From the NCBI GenBank assembly GCA_964400735.1, contig CAYNVQ010000006.1, positions 124,001-188,000 of the forward strand: a stretch of 64,000 nt of DNA. Direction: 5' to 3'. How positions within the stretch are numbered: position 1 is the first letter of the stretch; each line of letters begins with the position of its first letter. Below the pieces are notes generated by a model, which ran no database searches, had not been told where the DNA came from, and saw nothing but the letters and a program-made list of their open reading frames with translations. A program made the translations under genes and the position numbers. Origin of the DNA: CAYNVQ01 sp964400735 (GTDB lineage Bacteria > Acidobacteriota > Aminicenantia > Aminicenantales > Aminicenantaceae). This document shows, piece by piece, positions 17,586 through 28,310 of the stretch.

Positions 17586-18066
17586 CGCTTCTTCTCCTTT
17601 GCAGCGGCCATAGATTTTTCATCAGTCATGGCCTGCAATATGATTGACGAAAAAAAGGCAGATTTTGTTCAAACAGATTTTGCACTATTCACTTCCTTTT
17701 AAATCTTCAAACTCTCGATATCCACCACTGGCAGCCAATCGTCCATATCGGTTTGATTCAGAAGAATTCCCCTTTTGGGCTGGTGGCAAATCCCTCATAA
17801 TTCTTCCCATATTTCACTTCCCGAGGCCTTGAATGCGAGTACCGCACCAAAAAAGACGTGGATAACAACTCAGAAATCATCGCAAATTAAATGAAAGCTC
17901 TAAAACAAAAGGTTCAAGATAGACACATCCCTTGAATCGGCAAAAAATACCGCAGAGGATTCCGAGTTTTTTCGTAATGTTAGAGTTTTGCTAAGGTGTC
18001 TATGGTTGCATTCAAATATATTGAATTAAGAGGAGTCCTGTGCTATATGATGGACGGATAAGATAG
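17586..18066. other. Divergent gap of about 480 nt, no gene seen
   Basis: Lies between the Tat-exported hydrolase (minus) and the second APC-USP permease (plus). It should hold both promoters, but I see no convincing pair of hexamers, no structured RNA and no supported small ORF. Confidence 0.5.
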
Positions 18067-20451
18067 ATGGAGGAGAAAATAAGCAAAAAAGAGGCGACAA
18101 GCTGCAGGGAGGCAACCTCTTATAAAGCGACTTCTGTCCAGCTGGCCCGTCATCTCGGCCTTTTCGAAGCCACGATGATCGGGGTAGGCGCCATGATCGG
18201 CGCCGGGATCTTTGTCCTGACTGGCATAGCGGTGGGCAACGCTGGACCGGCCGCTGTTATCGCTTTTGCCCTGAATGGAGTGGTCACGCTTTTTACGGCC
18301 TTGAGCTATGCGGAATTGGCCAGCGCCATCCCCGAGGCTGGAGGTGGATATTCCTACATCAAAAAAGTCATGCCCAATTCCATCGCCTTCATGTCGGGCT
18401 GGATGCTGTGGTTTGCCTACATCGTCGCTTGCAGCCTTTATGCCAAAGGATTCGGCAGCTATTTTCTGGAGTTTTTCGAGCGATATATCCCTTCCATTAC
18501 CCATCACCTCATCGATTTTTTAGGAAAAGATCCCACTGTGGTCGTACTCACCGTCCTCATCGGGATTCTCTTCATGACCGTGAACATCATCGGCACTCAT
18601 GCCACAGGCAAAACGGAAAACATCATTACCATGGCCAAAATCGTGATCCTCGCGGTTTTCATCTTTTTTGGCGCCAAACAGATCATCAGCGCGCCTGAGG
18701 TGACTGGAGAGAATTTCGTTCCTCTTTTTCCCCTCGGATTCTCGGGTGTTCTGGCCGCCATGGGATTGACCTTTATCGCCTTCGAAGGATATGATTTGAT
18801 CGCGACGGTCAGCGAGGAAGTCAAGGAACCCCGCCGGACAATTCCAAAAGCCATAATGCTGTCTTTATCCATAACCGTCGTCATCTATCTTCTGGTGGTA
18901 TTTTCCTGTATCGGGGCGGTTCCATCGGCCGAAGGCTTGCCGACCTGGCAGCTTATCGGCAAGTATAAAGAGATCGGGATCATCCGCGCGGCCCAGGGGT
19001 TTATGCCCAAATTCGGGGTCATCCTCATCCTGGGGGGCGGGCTTTTCGCCACTTTGAGCGCCTTGAATGCCACCATCATGGCCTCTTCCCGGGTGGCCTT
19101 TTCCATGGGGCGTGACTGGATGCTTCCCCATCTCCTCAGCCGCGTTCACTCCATAAGACGGACTCCGGTTCTGGCCATCAGCCTCAGCGGTTTTTTATTC
19201 CTGCTGGTGGCCGTCGCCTTTCCTCTAGAGATCATCGGTATCTCGAGCAGCCTGCTTTTCCTGATGACCTTTGCTCTGGTCAATATCTCCCTTTTAATCT
19301 ACAGGAGAAGGAGTACATCCGCTCTGCCTCTATTCCGCGTTCCCCTTTTCCCCCTGACTCCGATTTTGGGAGCCCTCACCAGTGCGGGTTTGGCCATCTA
19401 CCAACTGATAAAAAATCCATTGGCTCTGGTTTTGGCCGTAGCTTGGGTGCTGGTCGGATTGGTCCTATTCGGAATTTTATTTGCCAAGCGGGTCTCCATT
19501 GCCGATGTCCCCAAAACCATCGTCACTCCCGAACTTCTCGACCTCAAAAAGGCCAGGCGTTACAAAACGCTCGTTCCCCTGGCCAATCCGGAAAGGATCC
19601 GGCCTCTAGTGGAGCTGGCCGGAAAAATCGCCGGGACCTGCCGGGGAGAAGTGTTGGCTTTATCTGTCGTGGATCTACCGGATGTGACCGCTTATGCCAA
19701 TGCCCAGCCTTTTGTCGATGAGGCTCACACTGTACTTAAAAGAGCCCAAGAAGTAGCTATAGGACAGAAGATCCCATTTTCTTCCCTGCTCAAGGTCGGA
19801 CGTTCCGCAGCCGCAGAGATCATACAGGTCGCTCGGGAAAACAACTGTCATCTCATCTTGCTGGGGTATAAGAAGGACGAAGATCCTATGGATAACAGCG
19901 TGATCCAACACGTGATCTCGCATCAGCCCTGTGATGTGGCTATCCTGAAAAGCGGCAATGTAACCGTAAAGACCTTCCGCCGGATCCTGATACCTCTAGC
20001 CGGTAGAGAAGTGCATGACAAGATCAAGGTCCGCATCGTGCACAGCTTGTACCAGATGGAGGAAAGCCAGATCACACTTATGACCGTCATTCCCTCTGGA
20101 TCGAGTTCGACACGCCGCAGCAGAGGGTATGAGATGCTGAAAAGAGCGGCTAAGGTCTATCAGGTTCCCCGAGCAGAGTTGATCGTTGACGAAAGCGCCC
20201 AGGCTGCACAAGCGATAATCAATCGGGCGGCAGGGTGTGACCTTCTTGTTTTAGGGGTGAAAGACGAGCCCTGGTTTAGAGCATTTTTCTTTGGAACCTT
20301 GCCCCAGCAAGTGGCCGGGCAGGTCCAATGCTCGACGATTCTGACCAAAGCTCTCATCCCTCAACGAGTAAGGATGAAGCGATTGATCGGCAAGGGACCA
20401 CCATCAATCCTGGATAAAAAAATCCCTACCATCGATAGAATGCCTGATTAG
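18067..20451 (+). CDS. APC-family permease with C-terminal USP domains, paralogue of 5008-7404
   Basis: A 794-aa protein. TM1 carries MIGVGAMIGAGIFVLTG, identical to the first copy, and FEGYDLIATVSEEVKEP is the matching central motif; about 12 helices end near residue 480. Two USP modules follow (YKTLVPLANPERI..., FRRILIPLAGREV...), ending FFGTLPQQVAGQVQCSTIL. Domain order is the same as in the first permease, but the sequences have diverged, so they probably carry different amino acids or respond to different signals. USP modules may sense ATP or cyclic nucleotides. The start codon choice is weakly supported (no strong ribosome site). Confidence 0.85.
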   Translation: MEEKISKKEATSCREATSYKATSVQLARHLGLFEATMIGVGAMIGAGIFVLTGIAVGNAGPAAVIAFALNGVVTLFTALSYAELASAIPEAGGGYSYIKKVMPNSIAFMSGWMLWFAYIVACSLYAKGFGSYFLEFFERYIPSITHHLIDFLGKDPTVVVLTVLIGILFMTVNIIGTHATGKTENIITMAKIVILAVFIFFGAKQIISAPEVTGENFVPLFPLGFSGVLAAMGLTFIAFEGYDLIATVSEEVKEPRRTIPKAIMLSLSITVVIYLLVVFSCIGAVPSAEGLPTWQLIGKYKEIGIIRAAQGFMPKFGVILILGGGLFATLSALNATIMASSRVAFSMGRDWMLPHLLSRVHSIRRTPVLAISLSGFLFLLVAVAFPLEIIGISSSLLFLMTFALVNISLLIYRRRSTSALPLFRVPLFPLTPILGALTSAGLAIYQLIKNPLALVLAVAWVLVGLVLFGILFAKRVSIADVPKTIVTPELLDLKKARRYKTLVPLANPERIRPLVELAGKIAGTCRGEVLALSVVDLPDVTAYANAQPFVDEAHTVLKRAQEVAIGQKIPFSSLLKVGRSAAAEIIQVARENNCHLILLGYKKDEDPMDNSVIQHVISHQPCDVAILKSGNVTVKTFRRILIPLAGREVHDKIKVRIVHSLYQMEESQITLMTVIPSGSSSTRRSRGYEMLKRAAKVYQVPRAELIVDESAQAAQAIINRAAGCDLLVLGVKDEPWFRAFFFGTLPQQVAGQVQCSTILTKALIPQRVRMKRLIGKGPPSILDKKIPTIDRMPD

Positions 20452-20472
20452 CTCGCTCGCCTTGGAAAGAAA

Positions 20473-20500
20473 AGGGAGTCAGGAGCTCGACTGACTCCCT
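20473..20500. terminator. Intergenic hairpin terminator between convergent genes
   Basis: A perfect 10-bp stem AGGGAGTCAG / CTGACTCCCT around an 8-nt loop. On the minus strand it is followed by TTTTCTTTCC, so it best fits a Rho-independent terminator for the M56 gene, and may also stop the permease transcript. Confidence 0.7.
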
Positions 20501-20570
20501 CAGGATTGGCGATCACTCCTAAGGTTTATGCCGGCTGGCGACCGCTAATCCTTTTTGGACTCTCAGGGCC

Positions 20571-22097
20571 TTACTTCTCTTTCTTTTTCTCTTTTTCTTT
20601 CTGCATCATCTGCTTCAATTGTTTCAGCTTCTCTTCGATTTCCTTTTTCTTCTGGGGATCATCTGTCTTTTCCCACAGCTTCTTGAGTTCGGCCGCCTTT
20701 GCCTCGTAGTCGATGGCGGTTTCGGATTTGACCCATCCTTTTTCCTTCATCTCCATCAGATCCGCCAGCTTTTTCTTCAGTTTAACTGTTTCTTCGGGAT
20801 TTTCAGATTTTTCGATCATCGTCTTTAACTTTACGACGGTATCATTGTACTGCTGCTCGGTCATGGTGATAGATTTCGCTTCACCCGAGCCTTCGGAGGC
20901 CTTCATCTTCTGAATCTCTTCCAGTTTCATTTTGAGCTCTTTTCGCACTTCAGGATCGTCGGTGGCCTCAAGTTTTTCAATCAGCATTTGTTCCTCATGG
21001 GTGATTTCCAAGCCTTCTTGCTTTAGAATCTTTTGGATCTCAGCCAGTTTCTGTTTGATCAGTTTTCGTTCTTCAGGATTGTTGGTCGCCTCAAGTTTTT
21101 CTATGAGAATTTGTTCCTTGTGCATGATCTCATTGAGCTTTTTTTCCTTATCTTTTTGTTCCTGTTCCTTTGTCTGGGATTGATTGTTCCCATCATCCAC
21201 GGCAGGCGTCACCAGGTCGGTATTTGTCTTTGCCTGATCAACAGGACTAACTACCCTGGGATGTGCGAAAGCAAGGACGAGAAAACAGATCGCAGGAATT
21301 AGAAGCAGAAATTTAGACTTGGCCCAGGTTTTTGATTTTCCCCTTGTCATCATGGTCATTCTCCTTTTGATGAGTGATTGATTGAAGCTGTTCACGAATT
21401 CGAATAACTTCAACCCCACATGCTGCTCAAAGATGAGCATTTGGTACATGGCCCGACTGTAGCCCTGAGCGATAACTTTATTGTCGGCCAGGTATTCATG
21501 TGTTTCTTTGAGAGATTTTTTGTACGGCCGTACAAAAGGATTGAACCATTCGACAATGGTTAATAATTCTATGATGAGCAAATCTATGGTGTGGTACTGG
21601 TTCACGTGAACCAATTCATGATCAATGATCCGGAGCAGATCATGCTGGGAAATTTTGGACTTATTCAGGAAAAAAAAGTTGAAAAAAGAAAATGGAGCCG
21701 TGTCCTGGTCGATGAAGACGAGCTTTAGACGCCCGCATTTTTGATGGCCATTTTTTCTGATCAAAAGGAAAAGCTGGAATATTTTGCAGCCGAACCGGAA
21801 GAGGAAAAAACCCACACCCAAAAGATAGATCACGGCGAGAATATCCATGAATCCTAAGGGATTCGTTCGAATGGGGGAGAGAGCTGAAAAATAGTTTTGA
21901 GGATGCGCTGCGGTGATAGTCCGGAAGGGAGAAGGGATGTTGATAAGCGGAATCACAAAGGATAAGGGGATGGAAAACATCAGGAAAAAGCGATTGGTGG
22001 AAAAAAAGGTTTCACGGCTAAGGAAAGCCTGGTAAACGAGATAGAACAATGCTAGGCAAACCGAGGACTCTGCCAGATAGAGTAGAAAGCTACTCAT
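20571..22097 (-). CDS. BlaR1/MecR1-type M56 membrane peptidase with four-repeat coiled C-terminus
   Basis: A 508-aa protein. Residues 1-290 are the M56 core: membrane helices, the zinc-protease motif HELVH with downstream ETHEYLADNKVIAQG, and a final helix before AHPRVVSP. In BlaR1 the next part is a penicillin-binding sensor; here it is replaced by about 210 highly charged residues with four repeats of about 40-45 aa centred on LIEKLEATxDPExRK...KLxEIQKM. It is cotranscribed with BlaI (8-nt overlap, AAGGAGGAC site). By family analogy a signal triggers cleavage of BlaI. The repeat region is presumably periplasmic and may sense something other than beta-lactams. Confidence 0.85.
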   Translation of the reverse strand: MSSFLLYLAESSVCLALFYLVYQAFLSRETFFSTNRFFLMFSIPLSFVIPLINIPSPFRTITAAHPQNYFSALSPIRTNPLGFMDILAVIYLLGVGFFLFRFGCKIFQLFLLIRKNGHQKCGRLKLVFIDQDTAPFSFFNFFFLNKSKISQHDLLRIIDHELVHVNQYHTIDLLIIELLTIVEWFNPFVRPYKKSLKETHEYLADNKVIAQGYSRAMYQMLIFEQHVGLKLFEFVNSFNQSLIKRRMTMMTRGKSKTWAKSKFLLLIPAICFLVLAFAHPRVVSPVDQAKTNTDLVTPAVDDGNNQSQTKEQEQKDKEKKLNEIMHKEQILIEKLEATNNPEERKLIKQKLAEIQKILKQEGLEITHEEQMLIEKLEATDDPEVRKELKMKLEEIQKMKASEGSGEAKSITMTEQQYNDTVVKLKTMIEKSENPEETVKLKKKLADLMEMKEKGWVKSETAIDYEAKAAELKKLWEKTDDPQKKKEIEEKLKQLKQMMQKEKEKKKEK

Positions 22098-22476
22098 TTT
22101 CGTCCTCCTTTTGTTTTTGTATTTCCTGGTTGATCATTTTCCGGATATCTTCCAATTCCTCTACGCTCATGTCATTATCTTTGGCGAAAAAGGACACCAT
22201 CTCCTTGAACGAGTCGCTGAAATAATCCTTCATGATGCTCTTCAAATAGTCTTTGGTGTACTTTTCTTTGGTGATGAGTGGATAGTAGGCGTGGGAGTTC
22301 CCGTAGACATGATGGAAGACGAAGCCCTTTTTTTCCAGGATGCGGACAATAGTAGATATCGTGTTGTAAGCAGGTTTAGGGTTGGGAAGCTGCGCAATGA
22401 TATCTTTGACAAAACCCTCACCGATATCCCATAGGATCTGCATGATTTGTTCCTCGGCTTTGGTTAATCGTTTCAT
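22090..22476 (-). CDS. BlaI/MecI/CopY-family transcriptional repressor
   Basis: 128 aa from MKRLTKAEEQIMQILWDIGEG, the canonical N-terminus of BlaI repressors; NTISTIVRILEKKGFVFHHVYGN is the recognition helix and wing, and the C-terminal helices dimerise. A frame opening at 22494 would start inside the promoter spacer and is rejected. The -10 ends only about 10 nt before the ATG and no ribosome site is present, so the message is probably leaderless. Two dyads in the promoter are likely its own operators. It forms an operon with the M56 peptidase. Confidence 0.9.
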   Translation of the reverse strand: MKRLTKAEEQIMQILWDIGEGFVKDIIAQLPNPKPAYNTISTIVRILEKKGFVFHHVYGNSHAYYPLITKEKYTKDYLKSIMKDYFSDSFKEMVSFFAKDNDMSVEELEDIRKMINQEIQKQKEDENE

Positions 22477-22485
22477 CGTACCACT

Positions 22486-22514
22486 AATATACAACTAACT
22501 TTTTAGTTTGTCAA
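22486..22514 (-). promoter_or_regulatory. Promoter of the BlaI/M56 operon
   Basis: Minus strand: -35 TTGACA (22509-22514), exactly 17 bp, -10 TATATT (22486-22491). The predicted start is at about 22479, only a few nt from the ATG at 22476. Confidence 0.8.
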
Positions 22515-22528
22515 CTAAAAAAATAGTT
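22493..22528. promoter_or_regulatory. Twin BlaI-type operators overlapping the promoter
   Basis: Two 16-bp dyads of the form AACTA-N6-TAGTT at 22493-22508 and 22513-22528, centres 20 bp apart (two helical turns). The first fills the promoter spacer; the second overlaps the -35. Position and symmetry fit cooperative autorepression by the adjacent BlaI protein. The half-site differs from the TACA/TGTA core of staphylococcal BlaI sites. Confidence 0.7.
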
Positions 22529-22666
22529 TTCTGTTGCTTTTTGCCTTTTTGGCCATTTTTATCGCTGGGCTGATCGTTACTCTTTGACTAACTTGCGATG
22601 TGATGTTTTGGTTACAAAAAATTTAGGAAGAAAAGACTTTAACCTGTTACGAGAGGAAGAACTTGC

Positions 22667-24016
22667 TCACCTTTTTATGAAATCCAGGTATTCTTTTCCT
22701 TTCCCAAACGGATTCAAGGCAGCTTCGATCTCGATATTTGAGGTGTCTTTCTGGAGATCCAGAAATCTCTTCTTTTCGATAGGGTCTATGACCTCGATTT
22801 TTGGCCGGAAAATATCGCTTTCATTTATTTCTCTGACCACGGCAACGCTTCCGTCATTCAGTGAAACGATGGTTCCTACCGGCCATACTCCGATCACTTC
22901 GAAAAACCTGTCAAGAATTTGGGGGTGGAAAAGCTTGCCGCGATCTTTGATCATCACCTCGTAGATTTGATTCGGTGGGTAATCCCTCTTATAGGTCCTT
23001 CTCTGGGCAAGAGCATCGTAAACATCACAGACCGATACGATAAACGATACGATGAAAGGCTGTTTCAGATATTCCACTTTTGGATAGCCCTTTAGATCGT
23101 ATCTAAGGTGATGTTCAAAGGCAACGATGGATGGAAGGGCTCCCATGGTATCTGAATACTCATTGAGGATTCGGGCTCCAAAGATGGGATGCTCTTTAAT
23201 CTTTGAAAACTCCTTCTTTGAGAGTTTTTCTTTCTTCGTCAATATTCTTGAAGAAATGTAGATTTTTCCGACATCATGAAACAAGGCCGAAACGCCGACA
23301 TCAAGCACATTATCTTTGGAAAAGCCCAATTTTGATGACAAATGCATGGCCAGAATCGAGACATTCAGAAGATGGACGAAAGTCAGGAGATCTTTGGATT
23401 TTATTTGTATTAAACTCATGATTTCCTGATGTCTCCCGACAAAATTTTCCATGATATTGAGCATATTAAATCTGAGATCGATATAATCAACCTCTTTGCG
23501 ATCCAAGACGCCTTCGATGGAACCGGCATATGTTTCGATCGACGATTTGTAGAGTTTATCCAAGGCCATCCAATCATCCGTCCCCTTAATTTTAAAAAGT
23601 GAATCCTCCTTTATTTTTCCCGTTTTTATGTTTCTGATCCCGTTAAGAACAAGTATTTTCTGTGAATCTTTTTGGAGTTTTTCCTTTTCGAAAGTTGACA
23701 AAAGCCAGACAAATTTGCTCAATTCATCCTGGCTTAAAGCCCTATGGAAGTAAATTTTTTCGATGTTTCGTTCCGAAAGATAAAGTATCGAGGATTTTAG
23801 TCTTCTGCTTAGGTCAAAGTAAATTTCTTCTTCACAGGCAAGCTCTTCATCCAGCATCCCGACAATCAATTCCGTTTTATTTTCCAATGCTTCTCGGAGG
23901 CTCTTGTAGCTCGTTTCGATGCTCTGATGAAACAAGGGATGGTCTTTTAAATACAGCTTGCCGGTCTGCAGGGCAGAAAAAAAGTGGATAACCGCCCTTT
24001 TTTTCTTATCTAACAT
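22667..24016 (-). CDS. HD-GYP domain protein (likely c-di-GMP phosphodiesterase)
   Basis: A 449-aa protein. The HD-GYP domain spans about residues 195-400: ALFHDVGKIYISSRILTKKEKL contains the HD pair, IKEHPIFGARIL and AFEHHLRYDLKGYPK the further histidines and the GYP variant, then VCDVYDALAQRRTYK. Such domains hydrolyse cyclic di-GMP in the cytoplasm. Residues 1-130 are a helical domain (YLKDHPLFHQSIETSYKSL...) also found in the upstream 641-aa partner. The start overlaps the partner's 3' end by 11 nt, with GGAGAAGAGGG upstream, so the two are coupled. Confidence 0.85.
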   Translation of the reverse strand: MLDKKKRAVIHFFSALQTGKLYLKDHPLFHQSIETSYKSLREALENKTELIVGMLDEELACEEEIYFDLSRRLKSSILYLSERNIEKIYFHRALSQDELSKFVWLLSTFEKEKLQKDSQKILVLNGIRNIKTGKIKEDSLFKIKGTDDWMALDKLYKSSIETYAGSIEGVLDRKEVDYIDLRFNMLNIMENFVGRHQEIMSLIQIKSKDLLTFVHLLNVSILAMHLSSKLGFSKDNVLDVGVSALFHDVGKIYISSRILTKKEKLSKKEFSKIKEHPIFGARILNEYSDTMGALPSIVAFEHHLRYDLKGYPKVEYLKQPFIVSFIVSVCDVYDALAQRRTYKRDYPPNQIYEVMIKDRGKLFHPQILDRFFEVIGVWPVGTIVSLNDGSVAVVREINESDIFRPKIEVIDPIEKKRFLDLQKDTSNIEIEAALNPFGKGKEYLDFIKR

Positions 24017-25931
24017 CCCTCTTCTCCAATATTCTATTTGCCTGATATCTAATTTTTTTATTCCAAAAATGCTTCCTTTTAGTCAAAGCAATCAAGTATG
24101 GTTCGGCCTCTTTTATTTCCTTCTGGTCCATGATCTTTATATTCTCCGAAAGGCGTTTGTTTCTTATTCCAAAGGGAGAATTGATGGCCAGCATTTTTTT
24201 CAATATATTGTCTTTTTGAGTTTTATCCTTCATCAGCAGGACAAAGGCTTCTGCTTTCAGACGGAAATCTTTTTCCTTGAGAATGGGAAGCAGAAATTTT
24301 GTATCGTATTCGGTTAGATTTTGCATGGCTTGCAAAACCTCGATTTTTAAACGCTTTTCGGCGAGCATGTAAACATTTTTTAAAACAACCAGGGAAATAA
24401 CGAGGTCTATGATTCTTAAACTTTCGATCATTTTTTTGATAAACCTGGAATCCGATGCGTTTTGTTCCAGGTTAAGGTCGAAATAAAATATGTATTCTTT
24501 GAAAAATTTGAAAAAACCGAGAAGGATGTAAGGAGTGACCTTTTTATCGGTGAATATTTTTTCCAGGTAAACATTGACGTCTAATGTGCTTCTTTCAAAG
24601 GCATTGATGAAATATTCGAAATACAATGAGAGTTCACCCTGAAGAATCGCTCGCTCGATGAATTCGACAATATGCGCATTCATCTCGTCATGTATCGATT
24701 CAGAAGCCAGCTCCTCTTTTTTATCCTTTAAAATATCATAGATGGCTTTTATACATTCGTAATCTTTTTCTTTTACTATCGATTCCCATTCCTTAAGGAG
24801 CTTTTCAAGAAGCCCAACGGTCTCATCCTTGTCAGCATCCTTTTTTATGAGGTTAATAAGCATGTAACGGTAGTTCATAGAAAGGAGCTCGTGATCGAAG
24901 GATAGTTCTTCATGGAAGGAAATCTCACGAATCAAGGTTGCGAGAGTATTGCGATAGACCTCTGAAATCAGGGGGCTGGAACTTTCGGATAACAACTCAT
25001 CAATCTTATTCATGACATTTGGATTGGACTGTAATGGTTCACTTTTTCTGAAAATGCTGGCGATAAAATGTGCTGTTCCATCTTGTTTCTCTTCTCCTGC
25101 GAGGGTCGAGAAAGTTTTGAAGTTTAGGGCATCGAATTTATCATCTGTTAATATCTCCTCCCAAAATGTCGCGGCCAAATCCTTTTCTTTAAAATTATGT
25201 GCAATTTTTCTTAGCTTCTCTCCTTCTGAGTCTGAAAGCGATTGTTTTTTTCTCATGATCGTTTGTATGAATTCTTTTGCACATACTCGCAGTTTTTCAG
25301 GATCAATTTTCTCCAGCTGAGAAAAAAAACCAGTTAAAGCTTCGATGAGTTCATTGCTTTCGACAATTTCTTCCGGTTCAAAAGATTTTATGACTTTTTC
25401 GAATGATTCGGTAAGATTCAGGATTTTTTGATTGTTCTTGGTTTCAAGAGCCTCCTGAAGCAAAATGATCCAGATGTCTTTGATTTCTTCTCCCGTGCCT
25501 TTTAAAAGTTCATAATAATCAAGCTCTTCAAATGTGATGTGTGAAAGCTCCTCTGCGTTCATTATTTTTCCTGGCCCGCCTTTTTTTATAATCTCCTTTG
25601 GAGATAGAGAGAGTTTGGAGATGAAATGAATCAGTTCTTCTTCGGTAATTCCTTCTGATATTTCAAGACTCCTCAATTTCCGGAAATGGAATATTTTAGC
25701 CAGTTCCTCGAAAATTTGTCCCTTTTCCCAGTATCTTTCATCGATAAACAAAGATCGGGATGTAAAGCCAAGGTAGATTGGGGTTATAAATTGAAGAAGT
25801 GAATCGGTCTTGTTCTTTAAATTCACGATGGATTGTGAAAAAGCCGGGTGCTCGATTCCATAGATCGAAGCATTTCTGATGGACATTTTTAAGGTGTTGA
25901 GAAAATCTTTGAGAATTTCTTCCTTAGTCAT
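24006..25931 (-). CDS. 641-aa helical protein sharing an N-terminal domain with the HD-GYP partner
   Basis: No enzyme motif is recognised. Residues 1-115 (NASIYGIEHPAFSQSI..., SLFIDERYWEKGQIFEELAKIF, GITEEELIHFISKLS) align by eye with residues 5-115 of the downstream HD-GYP protein. The remainder is strongly helical and charged, with HEAT-like character near the C-terminus (LEVLQAMQNLTEYDTKFLLPILKEKDFRLKAEAFVLL). No signal peptide or membrane helix, so it is cytoplasmic. Overlap with the HD-GYP gene suggests a stable complex, perhaps a scaffold or input subunit regulating c-di-GMP turnover. That role is inference. Confidence 0.6.
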   Translation of the reverse strand: MTKEEILKDFLNTLKMSIRNASIYGIEHPAFSQSIVNLKNKTDSLLQFITPIYLGFTSRSLFIDERYWEKGQIFEELAKIFHFRKLRSLEISEGITEEELIHFISKLSLSPKEIIKKGGPGKIMNAEELSHITFEELDYYELLKGTGEEIKDIWIILLQEALETKNNQKILNLTESFEKVIKSFEPEEIVESNELIEALTGFFSQLEKIDPEKLRVCAKEFIQTIMRKKQSLSDSEGEKLRKIAHNFKEKDLAATFWEEILTDDKFDALNFKTFSTLAGEEKQDGTAHFIASIFRKSEPLQSNPNVMNKIDELLSESSSPLISEVYRNTLATLIREISFHEELSFDHELLSMNYRYMLINLIKKDADKDETVGLLEKLLKEWESIVKEKDYECIKAIYDILKDKKEELASESIHDEMNAHIVEFIERAILQGELSLYFEYFINAFERSTLDVNVYLEKIFTDKKVTPYILLGFFKFFKEYIFYFDLNLEQNASDSRFIKKMIESLRIIDLVISLVVLKNVYMLAEKRLKIEVLQAMQNLTEYDTKFLLPILKEKDFRLKAEAFVLLMKDKTQKDNILKKMLAINSPFGIRNKRLSENIKIMDQKEIKEAEPYLIALTKRKHFWNKKIRYQANRILEKRDVR

Positions 25932-26539
25932 GTCCCAAATCCTGGCGGAGATCCCTTAGGATAAGCGTATTCATATAAATCTGTTGAAGCTCTTCTGTTC
26001 GGCTAGCTATTTTTTTCCCCTTTTTAAAGCCTCACCGAAAGCGTTTTCGTTTATCTCCACTCTTTAGCGAACATATATCCTCTAAATTCTAATATAAAGC
26101 CTATTTTAAAAACAAGTTTATGTTTTATCGATACTTTCATTCGGCCTCCTATGCTGACGATTTGCCGTCGAGAACCGTATCTTTTTTTTGAAAGGAATTG
26201 TTCCTAAGGAAATAAAATAGGTTCTCAAGTTGTCTAATGAGCGTCAAAGAAGAAATGCCAAAACTAAAATTGCCGGATTTTCACAAAATGAGACCAAAAG
26301 TCAGTTTTGAGCAGGTCTTCAGTCTGGTCATTTTACTATTTTTATATCTGCTTCTTTTAATTCTGTAGACTTGCATTTTGATTGGCTTACTCTTTTCCGG
26401 TGAGGCTAGGGATACTCCCTTCCCTGGCAGAATAAGATGTAAATAATATTCACCACTGTAAAGAGGGATATGATGCCAATCCAGGATAACAAAGTAGGAT
26501 TGATTCCAACGGATAGATTCTCAATATTTTAAATGGCTT
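25932..26539. other. Gap of about 600 nt with one candidate small ORF
   Basis: AT-rich, between the 641-aa gene and the end of the amidase gene. The only coding candidate I see is the 43-codon ORF at 26237-26368 on the plus strand. Promoter elements for the HD-GYP operon are presumably near 25940-26100 but are not clear. Confidence 0.5.
26237..26368 (+). CDS. Candidate 43-aa tail-anchored membrane peptide
   Basis: It starts MSVKEEMPKLKLPDFHKMR: a charged, basic N-terminal half. The last 18 or so residues (SLVILLFLYLLLLIL) form one hydrophobic helix ending at the stop, the layout of a tail-anchored small protein. An in-frame stop lies 24 nt upstream, so ATG 26237 is the earliest start; ATG 26255 is also possible. 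No good ribosome site is seen, which is the main argument against it. Unknown function. Confidence 0.35.
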   Translation: MSVKEEMPKLKLPDFHKMRPKVSFEQVFSLVILLFLYLLLLIL

Positions 26540-28117
<1,578 letters not shown>

Positions 28118-28310
28118 AACTGATCCTCCTCTGCATCATGGCTGATAATTACCACAACCGGAAATTCGGGTCAATAATAGCGATGTTTGATAGTTCATCT
28201 ATACTGCATTCAAATATATAGAGACTGGGAAGATAAAATGGTGTATAAAGGGGAGGAGACGATCGAAATACTCAAATAATCGGAAAAAAACACAGGCAAG
28301 GATAAATTGG

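Noticed and set aside
22477..22494. Longer BlaI start at 22494
   Set aside because: It lies upstream of the predicted transcription start, inside the promoter spacer.
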